Of a stretch of DNA of 38,724 bases, positions 25,369-34,198 are shown piece by piece. The stretch is from NCBI GenBank assembly GCA_946481105.1, contig CAMLMM010000008.1:1-38724 (forward strand), in the 5' to 3' direction. The translations under genes were made by a program, and so were the position numbers. The notes beneath the pieces were generated by a model. It was not told the origin of the DNA, did not search any database, and saw nothing but the letters and a program-made list of their open reading frames with translations. Positions within the stretch are counted from its first letter, which is position 1. The number at the start of each line of letters is the position of its first letter. This DNA is from an uncultured Alphaproteobacteria bacterium. GTDB taxonomy: Bacteria; Pseudomonadota; Alphaproteobacteria; Micavibrionales; Micavibrionaceae.

Positions 25369-26028
25369 ATGAGTTTAAGTACGCACGAACAAATCAATGT
25401 GAATCAAAATTTAGCTATTGCGGCAAGAACACCTAATCGCATTTTTTCAACAACAATGGCCCTGCTGAACCAGACACAAGACGAATTGCATAATGTCCGT
25501 AAGGAAAATAACCGGCTAAAGCGCGAATTGACCGAGCAACAGCAATTGGCAACAACCGATCTGTTGACCGGACTCAAGAATCGTCGTGGTTTTGACGAAG
25601 AATTCCGCCGTGAACTGGACCGTACCCGTCGCAAAAAATCCACGGGCGGCGTGCTCGTCATGATTGATCTGGATAGTTTCAAGGCTATCAATGACAAATG
25701 GGGCCATCAGGCTGGCGATGCCTGCCTTAAACTTGTTGGCCAAACCCTATCGCATGACCTGCGTGATATGGACTGCGCAGCCCGTTTGGGTGGCGATGAA
25801 TTTATCCTGCTTATGTGTGATTCGAATTGTGAAGCGATCAGCGGGCGCATTCAACAGCTGATAGCACGACTGAATAACCTGTCCCTTATCTGGAATGATG
25901 ATGAAATACAGATACGCGCCAGCGTTGGCATGAAACAATTTCTGCTGGGCGACCGCGCCGATGATATTTTCGCCGCCGCCGATGAAAGCATGTATGCCCT
26001 TAAATCCAACAACAAACAAAAAGGATAA
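25369..26028 (+). CDS. diguanylate cyclase (GGDEF) with short coiled-coil N-terminus
   Basis: This 219-residue cytoplasmic protein synthesises c-di-GMP. Residues 1-60 are polar and helical (NQTQDELHNVRKENNRLKRELTEQQ), a probable dimerising coiled coil with no sensory domain. The GGDEF domain (about 63-215) shows TTDLLTGLKNRRGFDEEF, the intact active site GGDEF (141-145) and an RxxD inhibition site (R132-D135) five residues upstream. It also has IDLDSFKAINDKWGHQAGD. GGTGGG serves as ribosome binding site. Activity and product feedback inhibition are expected from these residues; the input signal is unknown. Confidence 0.93.
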   Translation: MSLSTHEQINVNQNLAIAARTPNRIFSTTMALLNQTQDELHNVRKENNRLKRELTEQQQLATTDLLTGLKNRRGFDEEFRRELDRTRRKKSTGGVLVMIDLDSFKAINDKWGHQAGDACLKLVGQTLSHDLRDMDCAARLGGDEFILLMCDSNCEAISGRIQQLIARLNNLSLIWNDDEIQIRASVGMKQFLLGDRADDIFAAADESMYALKSNNKQKG

Positions 26029-26195
26029 GAAAGACCCCAGTTACCCAAGAGTGGGGCGTCAATTGAAGAATTTTGTGTCCGAAAATGGATGTTTTCGAGA
26101 ACCGCAGCGCAGAATACTTAAGAGCATTTGAGCAGCGGAAGCGTAGAAAATGTTCATTTGCAGGCCAAAAGACAATAATTGACGACACATTCAAG

Positions 26196-26250
26196 ACTGC
26201 CGACCTTCCAGCCCCTCATCCCCCCTTACCCCTGGTTGGCAGTTTTTCTC
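26196..26250 (+). terminator. long-loop terminator-like hairpin
   Basis: ACTGCCGACC (26196-26205) pairs with GGTTGGCAGT (26234-26243), ten pairs with one G-T wobble, around a C-rich 28-nt loop. It is followed by a TTTTCTCC tract. Confidence 0.5.
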
Positions 26251-26252
26251 CT

Positions 26253-26290
26253 CCCCGGTTACGGCCCCCTCCGTAGCCGGGGTATTTTTA
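26253..26290 (+). terminator. strong intrinsic terminator before mnmA
   Basis: A 12-bp stem (CCCCGGTTACGG / CCGTAGCCGGGG, one T-G wobble) with a 6-nt C-rich loop is followed by TATTTTTA. It would end transcripts coming from the GGDEF gene. Confidence 0.85.
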
Positions 26291-26303
26291 TTATGAATAA
26301 TAT

Positions 26304-26332
26304 TTGCTTTTTTATTAACGATTAAATATAGT
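26304..26332 (+). promoter_or_regulatory. candidate mnmA promoter giving a leaderless mRNA
   Basis: TTGCTT (-35) and TATAGT (-10) have a 17-nt spacer. Transcription would start about 7 nt after the -10, at or next to the A of the mnmA ATG. No ribosome binding site is present. Confidence 0.55.
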
Positions 26333-26339
26333 CCGGCCC

Positions 26340-27497
26340 ATGAATTCTCTTGGTTTCAATAAAGATCCGAAAGATACCCGCGTGGTAGTTGCCATGTCGG
26401 GTGGCGTTGATTCATCCGTGGCCGCGGCCCTTCTGCATGAAGAAGGGTACGATGTTGTCGGGATTACACTGCAATTATACGACTACGGCGAAGCACTGGC
26501 CAAAAAAGGCGCCTGCTGCGCCGGTAAAGATATATACGACGCCAAACGTGTTGCTGAAGAGCGTGGCTTCCCCCATTACGTACTAAACTATGAATCAAAT
26601 TTCCGCGATTCAGTCATTTCGGATTTCGTCGATACCTATCTGAAAGGGCAGACCCCTATCCCCTGCGTCCGCTGCAACCAGACCGTCAAATTCAAAGACC
26701 TGTTGAAAGTGGCGCGTGACCTGAACGCCGATTGCATGGTCACCGGCCATTACGTGCAACGCATGGTGAATGACAATGGTCACGCCGAACTGCTGCGGGC
26801 TGTTGACCCCACAAAAGACCAAAGTTATTTCTTGTTTGCAACAACGCAGGATCAGCTTGATTTCCTGCGCTTCCCGCTGGGCGGCTGGACAAAGGACATT
26901 ACGCGTGAACACGCAACACGTTTGGGACTCGTGAATGCCGACAAGCCGGATTCACAGGATATCTGTTTTGTACCGAATGGCGATTATGCCTCAGTTGTGC
27001 GCAAGATTGCACCCGAGGCCGAACGCCCCGGAAAAATCGTCCATATCGATGGCCGCGTGCTGGGCGATCATAATGGGATTATCCATTACACCGTGGGTCA
27101 GCGTAAAGGCATTGGTATTGGCGGTGGCGTCACCGCAAACAATGAACCGCTTTACGTGGTAGGCATTGATGCACCGTCAGCTATTGTCCGCGTTGGCCCG
27201 AAAGAAGCTTTGGCGCGCGATATTATTACTCTCAAGGAATGTAACTGGCTGATACCAAATTCATCAACGCCTATCGATATACTTGTGAAACTTCGTTCCA
27301 TGACGCGCGCCGTGGAAGCCACGCTGACCATGAATAATGATGGCACGGCCACGCTGACGCTGGCACAGCCTCAATACGGCATTTCGCCCGGCCAGGCTGC
27401 CGTCTGCTATATCGGGGAACGCCTGATTGGCGGGGGCTGGATGGCGGGCACAGACCTCTCAATCGCAAGCAAATCAACGCTTTCCAATGCCGCTTGA
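26340..27497 (+). CDS. mnmA: tRNA-specific 2-thiouridylase MnmA
   Basis: MnmA adds the 2-thio group to U34 of tRNA-Lys, -Glu and -Gln, using ATP and a persulfide relay. The 385-residue product has the PP-loop VAMSGGVDSSVAA, the alphaproteobacterial segment GITLQLYDYGEALAKKGACC, catalytic C109 (PIPCVRCNQ) and partner C209 (SQDICFVPNGDY). It also has the FxxGQRKG-like VGQRKGIGIGGG and a C-terminal beta-barrel. The N-terminus MNSLGF is typical of alphaproteobacterial MnmA, supporting this ATG despite the lack of a ribosome binding site. It is followed by a tRNA gene. Confidence 0.96.
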   Translation: MNSLGFNKDPKDTRVVVAMSGGVDSSVAAALLHEEGYDVVGITLQLYDYGEALAKKGACCAGKDIYDAKRVAEERGFPHYVLNYESNFRDSVISDFVDTYLKGQTPIPCVRCNQTVKFKDLLKVARDLNADCMVTGHYVQRMVNDNGHAELLRAVDPTKDQSYFLFATTQDQLDFLRFPLGGWTKDITREHATRLGLVNADKPDSQDICFVPNGDYASVVRKIAPEAERPGKIVHIDGRVLGDHNGIIHYTVGQRKGIGIGGGVTANNEPLYVVGIDAPSAIVRVGPKEALARDIITLKECNWLIPNSSTPIDILVKLRSMTRAVEATLTMNNDGTATLTLAQPQYGISPGQAAVCYIGERLIGGGWMAGTDLSIASKSTLSNAA

Positions 27498-27545
27498 CAT
27501 TATGGATGCTTTTCAGGCATATAAGGCTACTTTTTCAAAAGCCAC

Positions 27546-27620
27546 GGCGGTGTAGCTCAGTGGTAGAGCAGAGGAATCATAATCCTTTGGTCGGGGGTTC
27601 AAATCCCTCCACCGCCACCA
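27546..27620 (+). tRNA. tRNA-Met (anticodon CAT), elongator type
   Basis: The sequence folds as a 75-nt tRNA: acceptor GGCGGTG / CACCGCC with encoded ACCA, D-stem GCTC / GAGC, anticodon stem GAGGA / TCCTT, loop ATCATAA with CAT at 27578-27580, and T-arm GGGGG-TTCAAAT-CCCTC. The perfect first acceptor pair rules out initiator tRNA. The GAGGAATCATAATCC arm resembles elongator Met rather than tRNA-Ile2, but the isoleucine (lysidine-modified) alternative cannot be fully excluded by eye. Confidence 0.93.
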
Positions 27621-27704
27621 TTTAACCTCTCAGAATACTAAATAAATTTCTGGCATTTTTTGCGGGTCTTTGTTTATAACCCTCCATGCGAAATGGAGAG
27701 AATA

Positions 27705-28145
27705 ATGACCGTTCAATTGATGGGTAATTTGGCTGCTGGAAATTTTTTAGGTGAAGAAATCCCGCAACAGGAATTAATCAAAGTTGACCCAGAAATACGC
27801 GAGCAGTTATCCGCTGCCTTCGATACATTCCTGACCCAGACCCAGCCATTAATAGATCAGTCCCGCGCCAGCCAGGAACCTCTTTGCAACCTGGCAACCA
27901 AATGTTTTACCGCATTTGCGGAAGCGGCTCATTTACTGACCAGCCAAAGCTCCCTTCCATACTTCTCGGGAAACAATCCCCATGATCTGGATAAAGGATT
28001 TCACCATTCTCCTCTGACAAATGCCATTTCTACGGCTTTCGGCATACGTGATTGTTACGCCGCGTACAGCCCCAACGCCGTTAACGCTTTGAGGAAAATG
28101 CAGCCTATCGCCAATGAACTGCATCGTCTTGCGATTTTCAGCTAA
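27705..28145 (+). CDS. uncharacterised 146-residue protein
   Basis: I do not recognise this gene. It starts at an ATG with GGAGA five nt upstream, 85 nt after the tRNA. The product is soluble and mostly helical by composition (ELIKVDPEIREQLSAAFDTFL, NLATKCFTAFAEAAHLL, NAVNALRKMQPIANELHRL), with three cysteines and no signal peptide or membrane segment. No catalytic motif is seen. It sits alone between tRNA-Met and the large exoprotein gene, so it may belong to an accessory insertion. Confidence 0.7.
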   Translation: MTVQLMGNLAAGNFLGEEIPQQELIKVDPEIREQLSAAFDTFLTQTQPLIDQSRASQEPLCNLATKCFTAFAEAAHLLTSQSSLPYFSGNNPHDLDKGFHHSPLTNAISTAFGIRDCYAAYSPNAVNALRKMQPIANELHRLAIFS

Positions 28146-28309
28146 TAAGCCTAGTAGATTTGAACTTTACAGCTTTAGTATGGGACTATTACATCAAAAT
28201 AACTAATTATGTCTAAATAATTGCACTTACAATGCCGCGCATTTCATAAATTTTTAGTAAAATTGCCGTAAAATCAAGAGTGGGACAATATGTCTTCTCC
28301 TCTCTTGGT

Positions 28310-31300
28310 ATGAAAATGCGTAACAAATACCTGCTTACCACATCACTGACTAGCTATGCATTGATCGGGATAATAAGCCCGTTACAAGCAAATCCGCTTG
28401 AGGGAAATGTTGTTCGCGGCACCGCCAACATCACCTCGAACGGGAAACATCTGGATATTACCCAGAGCAGTGAAAAAGCTGTTATCGACTGGCGCAGTTT
28501 TAATATCGAACAGGATGAAATCACCACCTTCCACCAACCGTCCTCGTCGTCCCTGACCGTCAACCGTGTCAATGACGGCAACCCCTCTCATATTCTTGGC
28601 AAACTCTCGGCCAACGGTAATCTGGTTCTTATCAACCGCAGCGGCATTATGTTCGGACAAGATGCTGTTGTCGACGTCAACAGCCTGGTCGCCACCACCA
28701 GCGATATCAGCAATGATGATGTGATGAATGGCAACATGAATTTTCACGGGACAGGCGGAACCGGGTCGGTCATCAATAACGGTATTATCACCGCGGCGGA
28801 AGCCGGGCTTGTCGGGCTGGTTGCTCCGACGGTTGAAAACAACGGGATTATCAATGCACGGCTTGGTAAGGTGCAACTGGCCTCCGGTGACGCCTTTACC
28901 CTCGACCTTTACGGCGATGGACTCATGAATATTGCCGCCAGCCCGGATATGACCGCTGGCATGGTAAAGAATAACGGCGCAGTCAACGCTGACGGTGGCG
29001 TTATTGAGATGACGGCTGCCGCAGGCGCCAATCTGGTCAACAGCCTGATTGATATCGCCGGGGAGTTAAAGGCTCCCTCCGTCGGCATTAAGAACGGCAA
29101 GATTATCATCGGCGGTGGCAATACAGCCAGCGTCGGGATTACCGGCAAGTTGAACGCCAAGGGCAAAACCGGCGGCACTATCAAGGTCACGGGCAAGAAT
29201 ATCGTTCAGCAGGGTCATCTGGATGCCAGCGGTACTGATGGTAAGGGCGGGACCATTTCTCTGGGCTTTTATAACGCCTATCTGGATAGTGATTCATCCT
29301 CCCTCACCGCAACCGGTACGAATGAAAACGGCGGTTTACTGAGCGTGACTGGCGAACCGGGCAGCCGGGCCTTTATCTCCGGCACCTATGACACCTCCAG
29401 CTTCACTGATCTGGGCGGAACGATTAATATCACCGCTGCCCAGGGCGACCTGAAACTGTTCGGGGCCCATGTTTACGCCGATGGCGCCACAGGCGGCGGG
29501 GCCATCCATATAGGCGGCGAATTGCAGGGCGGCGGTTCCCTCGCCCACGCTGCCACAACATCGGTCAATTTTGCCTCGGTGATGTCGGCCAGCTCAACAG
29601 AATCAGGTGACGGGGGTGAGGCTATTATCTGGTCGGATGAAACAACCCTTTTTGGCGGGAAAATTTACGCGACCGGAGGCAGCATAAGCGGCGATGGCGG
29701 GCAAATTGAAATATCTTCTAAAGACACGCTGAAACTGGCGGGCAATTCTGTCACCGACGCATCGGCAGAACAGGGTGAAGCCGGAAACCTGCTGCTTGAC
29801 CCCAAGAACATCACCATCGCCACCGGCGGCATTTCCGGTGGCATTTCCTATTTTGAACTTGTTGACCCAAATGTGGACGCGGGCGCGTTCAGTGGAAATC
29901 TTCTGGCTCTTTCGTCGGGTAATATCGTCGTCACCGATTCAACCGACGACCTGATGGCAGCCAATGCCGGCGCTGTTTACCTGTTCAATGGCGCAACTGG
30001 CGCATTAATCAGTACCCTCTATGGTACAACCGCGAATGATCGGGTTGGTATAGGCGTTACCGCCTTAACAAATGGCAACTTTGTTACATCAAACTATTTA
30101 TGGGACAATGGGGCAATAGCCGATGCGGGCGCTGTCACCTGGGGGAGCGGCACCACAGGTATCAGCGGCGCTGTTAGTACAAGCAATTCATTATATGGCA
30201 CAACCGCAAGCGACTCTGTTGGCACAGGAACCGTGGCCCTCTCAAATGGCAACTACGTCGCATTCTCTCAATTTTGGGATAATGGTGCCGCGACGAATGC
30301 AGGGGCTGTCACCTGGGGGAACGGAACGACAGGTATTACGGGCGCGGTCAGCTCGGCTATTTCCCTGGTGGGTACGACAGCCAACGACAGTGTCGGAAGC
30401 AACGGAATGTACGAAGTTGCCGGCAGCAACTATGTTGTTGTATCATCTGCCTGGAATAATGGGGCTGCTACCGCTGCCGGGGCCATCACCTGGGGGAGCG
30501 GCAGCACAGGTATCACTGGCGCAGTCAGCTCGGCTAATTCCCTCGTTGGTTCAAACACAAGCGATCAGGTGGGGACCACAGGCGGTTTCGTCTCTGTCAA
30601 TGTTCTTGCTAACGGCAATTACCTGGTCCGGTCGCGTGACTGGAATAACGGGGCGGTGGTCGATGCCGGGGCCGTCACCTGGGGGAATGGGCTGACTGGT
30701 GTTACCGGCGTTGTGAGCGCCGCCAACTCGCTGGTCGGTACTTCTACCAGCGACCGCGTGGGTGCTTCAGTGAATTTTCTGGGGAATACAGGTAACACAG
30801 TTATAGTCTCCTCCCTGTGGGATAATGGGGCGACCACCGATGTTGGTGCCGTTACATTTATAGATGGCGCAACAGGCATTACAGGTGCCGTCAGCTCAAC
30901 TAATTCCCTTATCGGCTCAACAGCAAGTGATAGCGTTGGAGGCAGTGGCATTACTGTTCTTACAAATAACAATTATGTTGTCAGATCACTCGGCTGGGAT
31001 AATGGGGCTGTGGCCAGTGCCGGGGCCGTCACGTGGGGCAGCGGAACAACAGGTGTCAGTGGTGTCGTCAGCGCTGCCAATTCCCTTGTGGGCTCAACAA
31101 TAAACGACCAGATAGGTGGAGTTATTGTAGCATTAAGTAACGGCAATTATGTTGTTTCATCTACCAATTGGGATAATGGGGCGATTACAAATGCCGGGGC
31201 CGCCACCTGGGGCAATGGGCTGGGTGGCACGGTCGGAACCATCAGCGCCGCCAATTCGCTGGTCGGATCGACGGCAGGAGATGGTGTAGGGGCAGTGACT

Positions 31301-34198
31301 GCTTTATTCAACGGCAACTATGTTGTGCGCACCTCAAGCTGGGACAATGGTGCAATTACAAATGCCGGGGCCGTCACCTGGGGCAATGGGCTGGGTGGCA
31401 CAGTCGGAACTATCAGTGCCGCCAACTCATTAGTTGGGTCAACAGCCAGCGACCAAATCGGTACTGTCATTCGCGTGCTTAACAACGGTAATTATGTCGT
31501 TGGCAGTAACTCATGGGATAATGGGGCAGTGACAAACGCCGGGGCCGCCACCTGGGGGAATGGGCTGGGCGGTACGGTCGGAACTATCAGCGCCGCCAAT
31601 TCACTAGTTGGGTCGACGGCCAGCGATGGCGTGGGAACTCTGGTTTATGCCCTGACCAACGGAAACTACGTCGTGGATTCGTCCAACTGGGATAATGGGG
31701 CCGCCACCAATGCCGGGGCCGTCACCTGGGGCGATGGAACCAGTGGGGTTGTTGGCACCGTCAGCGCAGCCAACTCGCTGGTTGGTACAGCATCCAACCA
31801 TAATATCGGGATCGGGGGAACCTATGTGTTGACAAACGGCAATTACGTGGTCAGCAGCTATAATTGGGATAACGGTGCTACCACAAACGTCGGGGCCGTC
31901 ACCTGGGGGAATGGCGCAACCGGAACAGTCGGCGGCGTCAGCGCCGCCAATTCCATTGTCGGGACAACTGCCTTGGATCTGGTCGGTTTTGGCATGCAGA
32001 CACTTTCAAATGGAAACTATCTTATCCTCAACTCCAGTTGGGATAATGGTGCCGCTTTGGATGCAGGTGCCGTCACTTGGGGGAACGGGTCCGGCGGGAC
32101 TGTTGGCGCTGTCAGCGCAGCTAATTCGCTCGTTGGCTCAACGTCAGGTGATGTCATAGCAAATTACGTTTCTGTTCTGCCAAATGGTAATTACCTGGTC
32201 CGGTCTGACGAATGGGATAATGGCGCAACAGTCAATCCGGGAGTATATATTTTAGGGAACAGCACCACCGGCACATCAGGTGTCATCAGCAGCCAGAACG
32301 CCATTATAGATTCCACATCCGGAGGGGATACGTCAGCGCTTATTACAACCGATAGTGTGAATGGCCGTACCCTTGTAAAATTTACTACATCGGCAAAAAT
32401 TTACTCACTTAATAATGATTACCCGATTATGGGCAGCTACGATAGCTATGCCGATGTATCAACCTCGTCCGTAACGCTTGACCCAACCTTCATTACCAAT
32501 GTCCTGAATGCCGGGACCAATGTGACATTGCAGGCGAATAATGATATTACCGTCAACAACAATGTCACGGCTAATAATGGTTCCGGGAGTGGCGGAACCT
32601 TCACCTTGCAGGCAGGTCGTAGCATCCTGATTAACGCTAATATCACCACCGATAATGGCAATCTCAATATCTTCGCCAACGAAGCCCTTGCCACGGGCGT
32701 GGTCGACGCTCAGCGTGACGCGGGGGCCGCAGTTATTAACATGGCCGTTGGCACCACTCTTGATGCCGGGACCGGCGATGTGTCTATCCGTCTGGATGAT
32801 GGGACAGGTAAAACAAATAACACTGCGGGCGATATTTCTCTGCGAACGATCAACGCGGGAAGTATTCTGGTCCAGAACAAAAACGCCACCGGCGATGTCG
32901 TGCTGGAGAGTGGCGGTTTAACGGCTTCCGAACTGGGAGATGCCATTACCCTCGTCTCTTCCCGCAACTTTATCAATAATATCGGGGCAGGCGCCCTGAC
33001 GGCCACCACCGGGCGCTGGCTGGTATACTCAACGAACCCAGCCAATGATACTATCGGCTCATTACCGAACGATTTTCGCCGTTTCTCCTGTACCTATGGC
33101 GGCTCCTGCCCTTCCATGCCGGGCGGAATCAATGACGGCCTTCTTTACAGCTATACGCCAACACTGACCATCACCCCGTCGGCCCTCGCCGCTATCCAGT
33201 ATGGCGATGCTGTTCCCAGCCTTACGGGTTATGGGTACAGCGTCAGCGGTTATTTGGGTTCGGACAGCAGTAATGATAATCTGACCGGAAGTTTGAACGG
33301 CAGCACGACTTATACGGTTGGCTCCGGCGTAGGAAGCTATAACATCAACCACGCCAGCGGTAGCTTAAGCTCCGCCATGGGCTATAGCTTTACCTATGCC
33401 AATAATGCGAGTGCTATCACCGTAAATAAAAAAGACATTACCGCGTCCTTTGCCGCGTCACTGACGAAAGTTTATGGCGATGCCAATCCCACGATTGATT
33501 ATAATAATTTTACATTCTCCTCGCTGGTGGGAAGTGACAGCGCCAGCCTGTTCAGTTCCATCACGCCGAACTATGGTGCCGTTGATGCCAATACCGGTGT
33601 CAGTGTCGGCAATGCCGTGACTGCCACTATCGCCAGTACCGCCAATTACAATGTAACCAATACGCCCGCCACAACTTTGGCCATTACAGCGCGCCCGCTC
33701 ACCGTGACAACGGATAGCAAATCAAAAACCTTTGGGGCTGCGGACCCGGTCTTTACCGGTTCCGATAACCTGACCGCCAATGATGCCGCACTTATTTCCT
33801 GGCTCTATGCGCCGATGGCATATGGCGGGGCTGTCGGCACATATACTATCGGGGCAACGGCAACGGACCCTTCATCACGCCTGTCCAACTATAGCCGTAC
33901 GAATGCATATGGCAACTTGACTGTTAACGCTGTCGCAGCACCTCCCCCCAGCCCAACAACCCCGGTTTTAAATGGCTTGCCAAATACTTACATCTTCATT
34001 TCGCAAGTGCCTTTCGACGACTCCAGCCCTTTGCATGTTTCGGGATGGAAACATAACGTAGAAAATGAATTCGCCCCGGCAGAAGAGATGGATTTCAGCA
34101 AGACGAACATCCCCTTCTCGTTCATGCCCGACCTGACCACAAAATGGATATTCATGGACCCGCGCTTGGCCTACTTGTTTGGATTTAATAGGATTTAA
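28310..34198 (+). CDS. giant filamentous-haemagglutinin-like exoprotein with tandem repeats and MBG-type domains
   Basis: This 1962-residue secreted protein starts with a signal peptide (to about residue 27, LQANP). An FHA-type N-terminal TPS domain follows, with the usual ITSNGKHLDITQSSEKAVIDW, FNIEQDE and a variant NPNGI-like motif INRSGIMFGQDAVV. Gly/Asn-rich beta-helix sequence runs to about 560. Residues about 568-1331 are 13 tandem repeats of about 59 residues, and about 1617-1875 hold MBG/YDG-type beta domains (AIQYGDAVPSLTGYGY, KVYGDANP, KTFGAADPVF). The short C-terminus ends LAYLFGFNRI. Such proteins are exported by a TpsB/FhaC porin and act as adhesins; no tpsB is in the window. The start is uncertain (ATG at 28310 or 28316; a GTG at 28280 is possible), with no clear ribosome binding site. 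Confidence 0.88.
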   Translation: MKMRNKYLLTTSLTSYALIGIISPLQANPLEGNVVRGTANITSNGKHLDITQSSEKAVIDWRSFNIEQDEITTFHQPSSSSLTVNRVNDGNPSHILGKLSANGNLVLINRSGIMFGQDAVVDVNSLVATTSDISNDDVMNGNMNFHGTGGTGSVINNGIITAAEAGLVGLVAPTVENNGIINARLGKVQLASGDAFTLDLYGDGLMNIAASPDMTAGMVKNNGAVNADGGVIEMTAAAGANLVNSLIDIAGELKAPSVGIKNGKIIIGGGNTASVGITGKLNAKGKTGGTIKVTGKNIVQQGHLDASGTDGKGGTISLGFYNAYLDSDSSSLTATGTNENGGLLSVTGEPGSRAFISGTYDTSSFTDLGGTINITAAQGDLKLFGAHVYADGATGGGAIHIGGELQGGGSLAHAATTSVNFASVMSASSTESGDGGEAIIWSDETTLFGGKIYATGGSISGDGGQIEISSKDTLKLAGNSVTDASAEQGEAGNLLLDPKNITIATGGISGGISYFELVDPNVDAGAFSGNLLALSSGNIVVTDSTDDLMAANAGAVYLFNGATGALISTLYGTTANDRVGIGVTALTNGNFVTSNYLWDNGAIADAGAVTWGSGTTGISGAVSTSNSLYGTTASDSVGTGTVALSNGNYVAFSQFWDNGAATNAGAVTWGNGTTGITGAVSSAISLVGTTANDSVGSNGMYEVAGSNYVVVSSAWNNGAATAAGAITWGSGSTGITGAVSSANSLVGSNTSDQVGTTGGFVSVNVLANGNYLVRSRDWNNGAVVDAGAVTWGNGLTGVTGVVSAANSLVGTSTSDRVGASVNFLGNTGNTVIVSSLWDNGATTDVGAVTFIDGATGITGAVSSTNSLIGSTASDSVGGSGITVLTNNNYVVRSLGWDNGAVASAGAVTWGSGTTGVSGVVSAANSLVGSTINDQIGGVIVALSNGNYVVSSTNWDNGAITNAGAATWGNGLGGTVGTISAANSLVGSTAGDGVGAVTALFNGNYVVRTSSWDNGAITNAGAVTWGNGLGGTVGTISAANSLVGSTASDQIGTVIRVLNNGNYVVGSNSWDNGAVTNAGAATWGNGLGGTVGTISAANSLVGSTASDGVGTLVYALTNGNYVVDSSNWDNGAATNAGAVTWGDGTSGVVGTVSAANSLVGTASNHNIGIGGTYVLTNGNYVVSSYNWDNGATTNVGAVTWGNGATGTVGGVSAANSIVGTTALDLVGFGMQTLSNGNYLILNSSWDNGAALDAGAVTWGNGSGGTVGAVSAANSLVGSTSGDVIANYVSVLPNGNYLVRSDEWDNGATVNPGVYILGNSTTGTSGVISSQNAIIDSTSGGDTSALITTDSVNGRTLVKFTTSAKIYSLNNDYPIMGSYDSYADVSTSSVTLDPTFITNVLNAGTNVTLQANNDITVNNNVTANNGSGSGGTFTLQAGRSILINANITTDNGNLNIFANEALATGVVDAQRDAGAAVINMAVGTTLDAGTGDVSIRLDDGTGKTNNTAGDISLRTINAGSILVQNKNATGDVVLESGGLTASELGDAITLVSSRNFINNIGAGALTATTGRWLVYSTNPANDTIGSLPNDFRRFSCTYGGSCPSMPGGINDGLLYSYTPTLTITPSALAAIQYGDAVPSLTGYGYSVSGYLGSDSSNDNLTGSLNGSTTYTVGSGVGSYNINHASGSLSSAMGYSFTYANNASAITVNKKDITASFAASLTKVYGDANPTIDYNNFTFSSLVGSDSASLFSSITPNYGAVDANTGVSVGNAVTATIASTANYNVTNTPATTLAITARPLTVTTDSKSKTFGAADPVFTGSDNLTANDAALISWLYAPMAYGGAVGTYTIGATATDPSSRLSNYSRTNAYGNLTVNAVAAPPPSPTTPVLNGLPNTYIFISQVPFDDSSPLHVSGWKHNVENEFAPAEEMDFSKTNIPFSFMPDLTTKWIFMDPRLAYLFGFNRI
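30013..32300 (+). repeat. 13 coding tandem repeats (~176 nt, ~59 residues) within the exoprotein
   Basis: Each unit follows NGNYVV-x-S-x-x-W-D/N-NGA-x-x-AGAVTWGNG-x-x-G-x-x-G-x-VSAANSLVGS-x-x-D-x-VG. The W-D/N-NGA core occurs 13 times at near-regular spacing. Units 7-9 (about 31140-31625) are nearly identical to each other, while outer units are more diverged. From memory the pattern matches the repeat family catalogued as DUF5650; I could not check this. Confidence 0.9.

Larger units (their letters stand above)
26029..26339. other. 311-nt gene-free region with two hairpin terminators and no credible reading frame
   Basis: No protein-like frame stands out; the short frames across it have no ribosome binding site and no recognisable sequence. 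The left 150 nt contain small dyads (CGAAAA...TTTTCG near 26080-26096 and TGTGTC...GACACA flanking 26074-26189). The right 100 nt carry two terminator-like hairpins, then the mnmA promoter. The left part could be a 3'-UTR-derived RNA or a dispersed repeat. Confidence 0.5.

Noticed and set aside
26073..26276. 67-codon plus-strand frame after the GGDEF gene
   Set aside because: No ribosome binding site, runs through both terminator hairpins, proline-rich end from C-rich DNA.
30123..30695. 190-codon plus-strand frame in the repeat region
   Set aside because: A shifted frame through the in-frame protein repeats; no independent start signals.
30013..32300. Regular repeats that could suggest a CRISPR array or satellite
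   Set aside because: Period is about 176 nt and fully in frame with a large protein; no short identical repeat with unique spacers.
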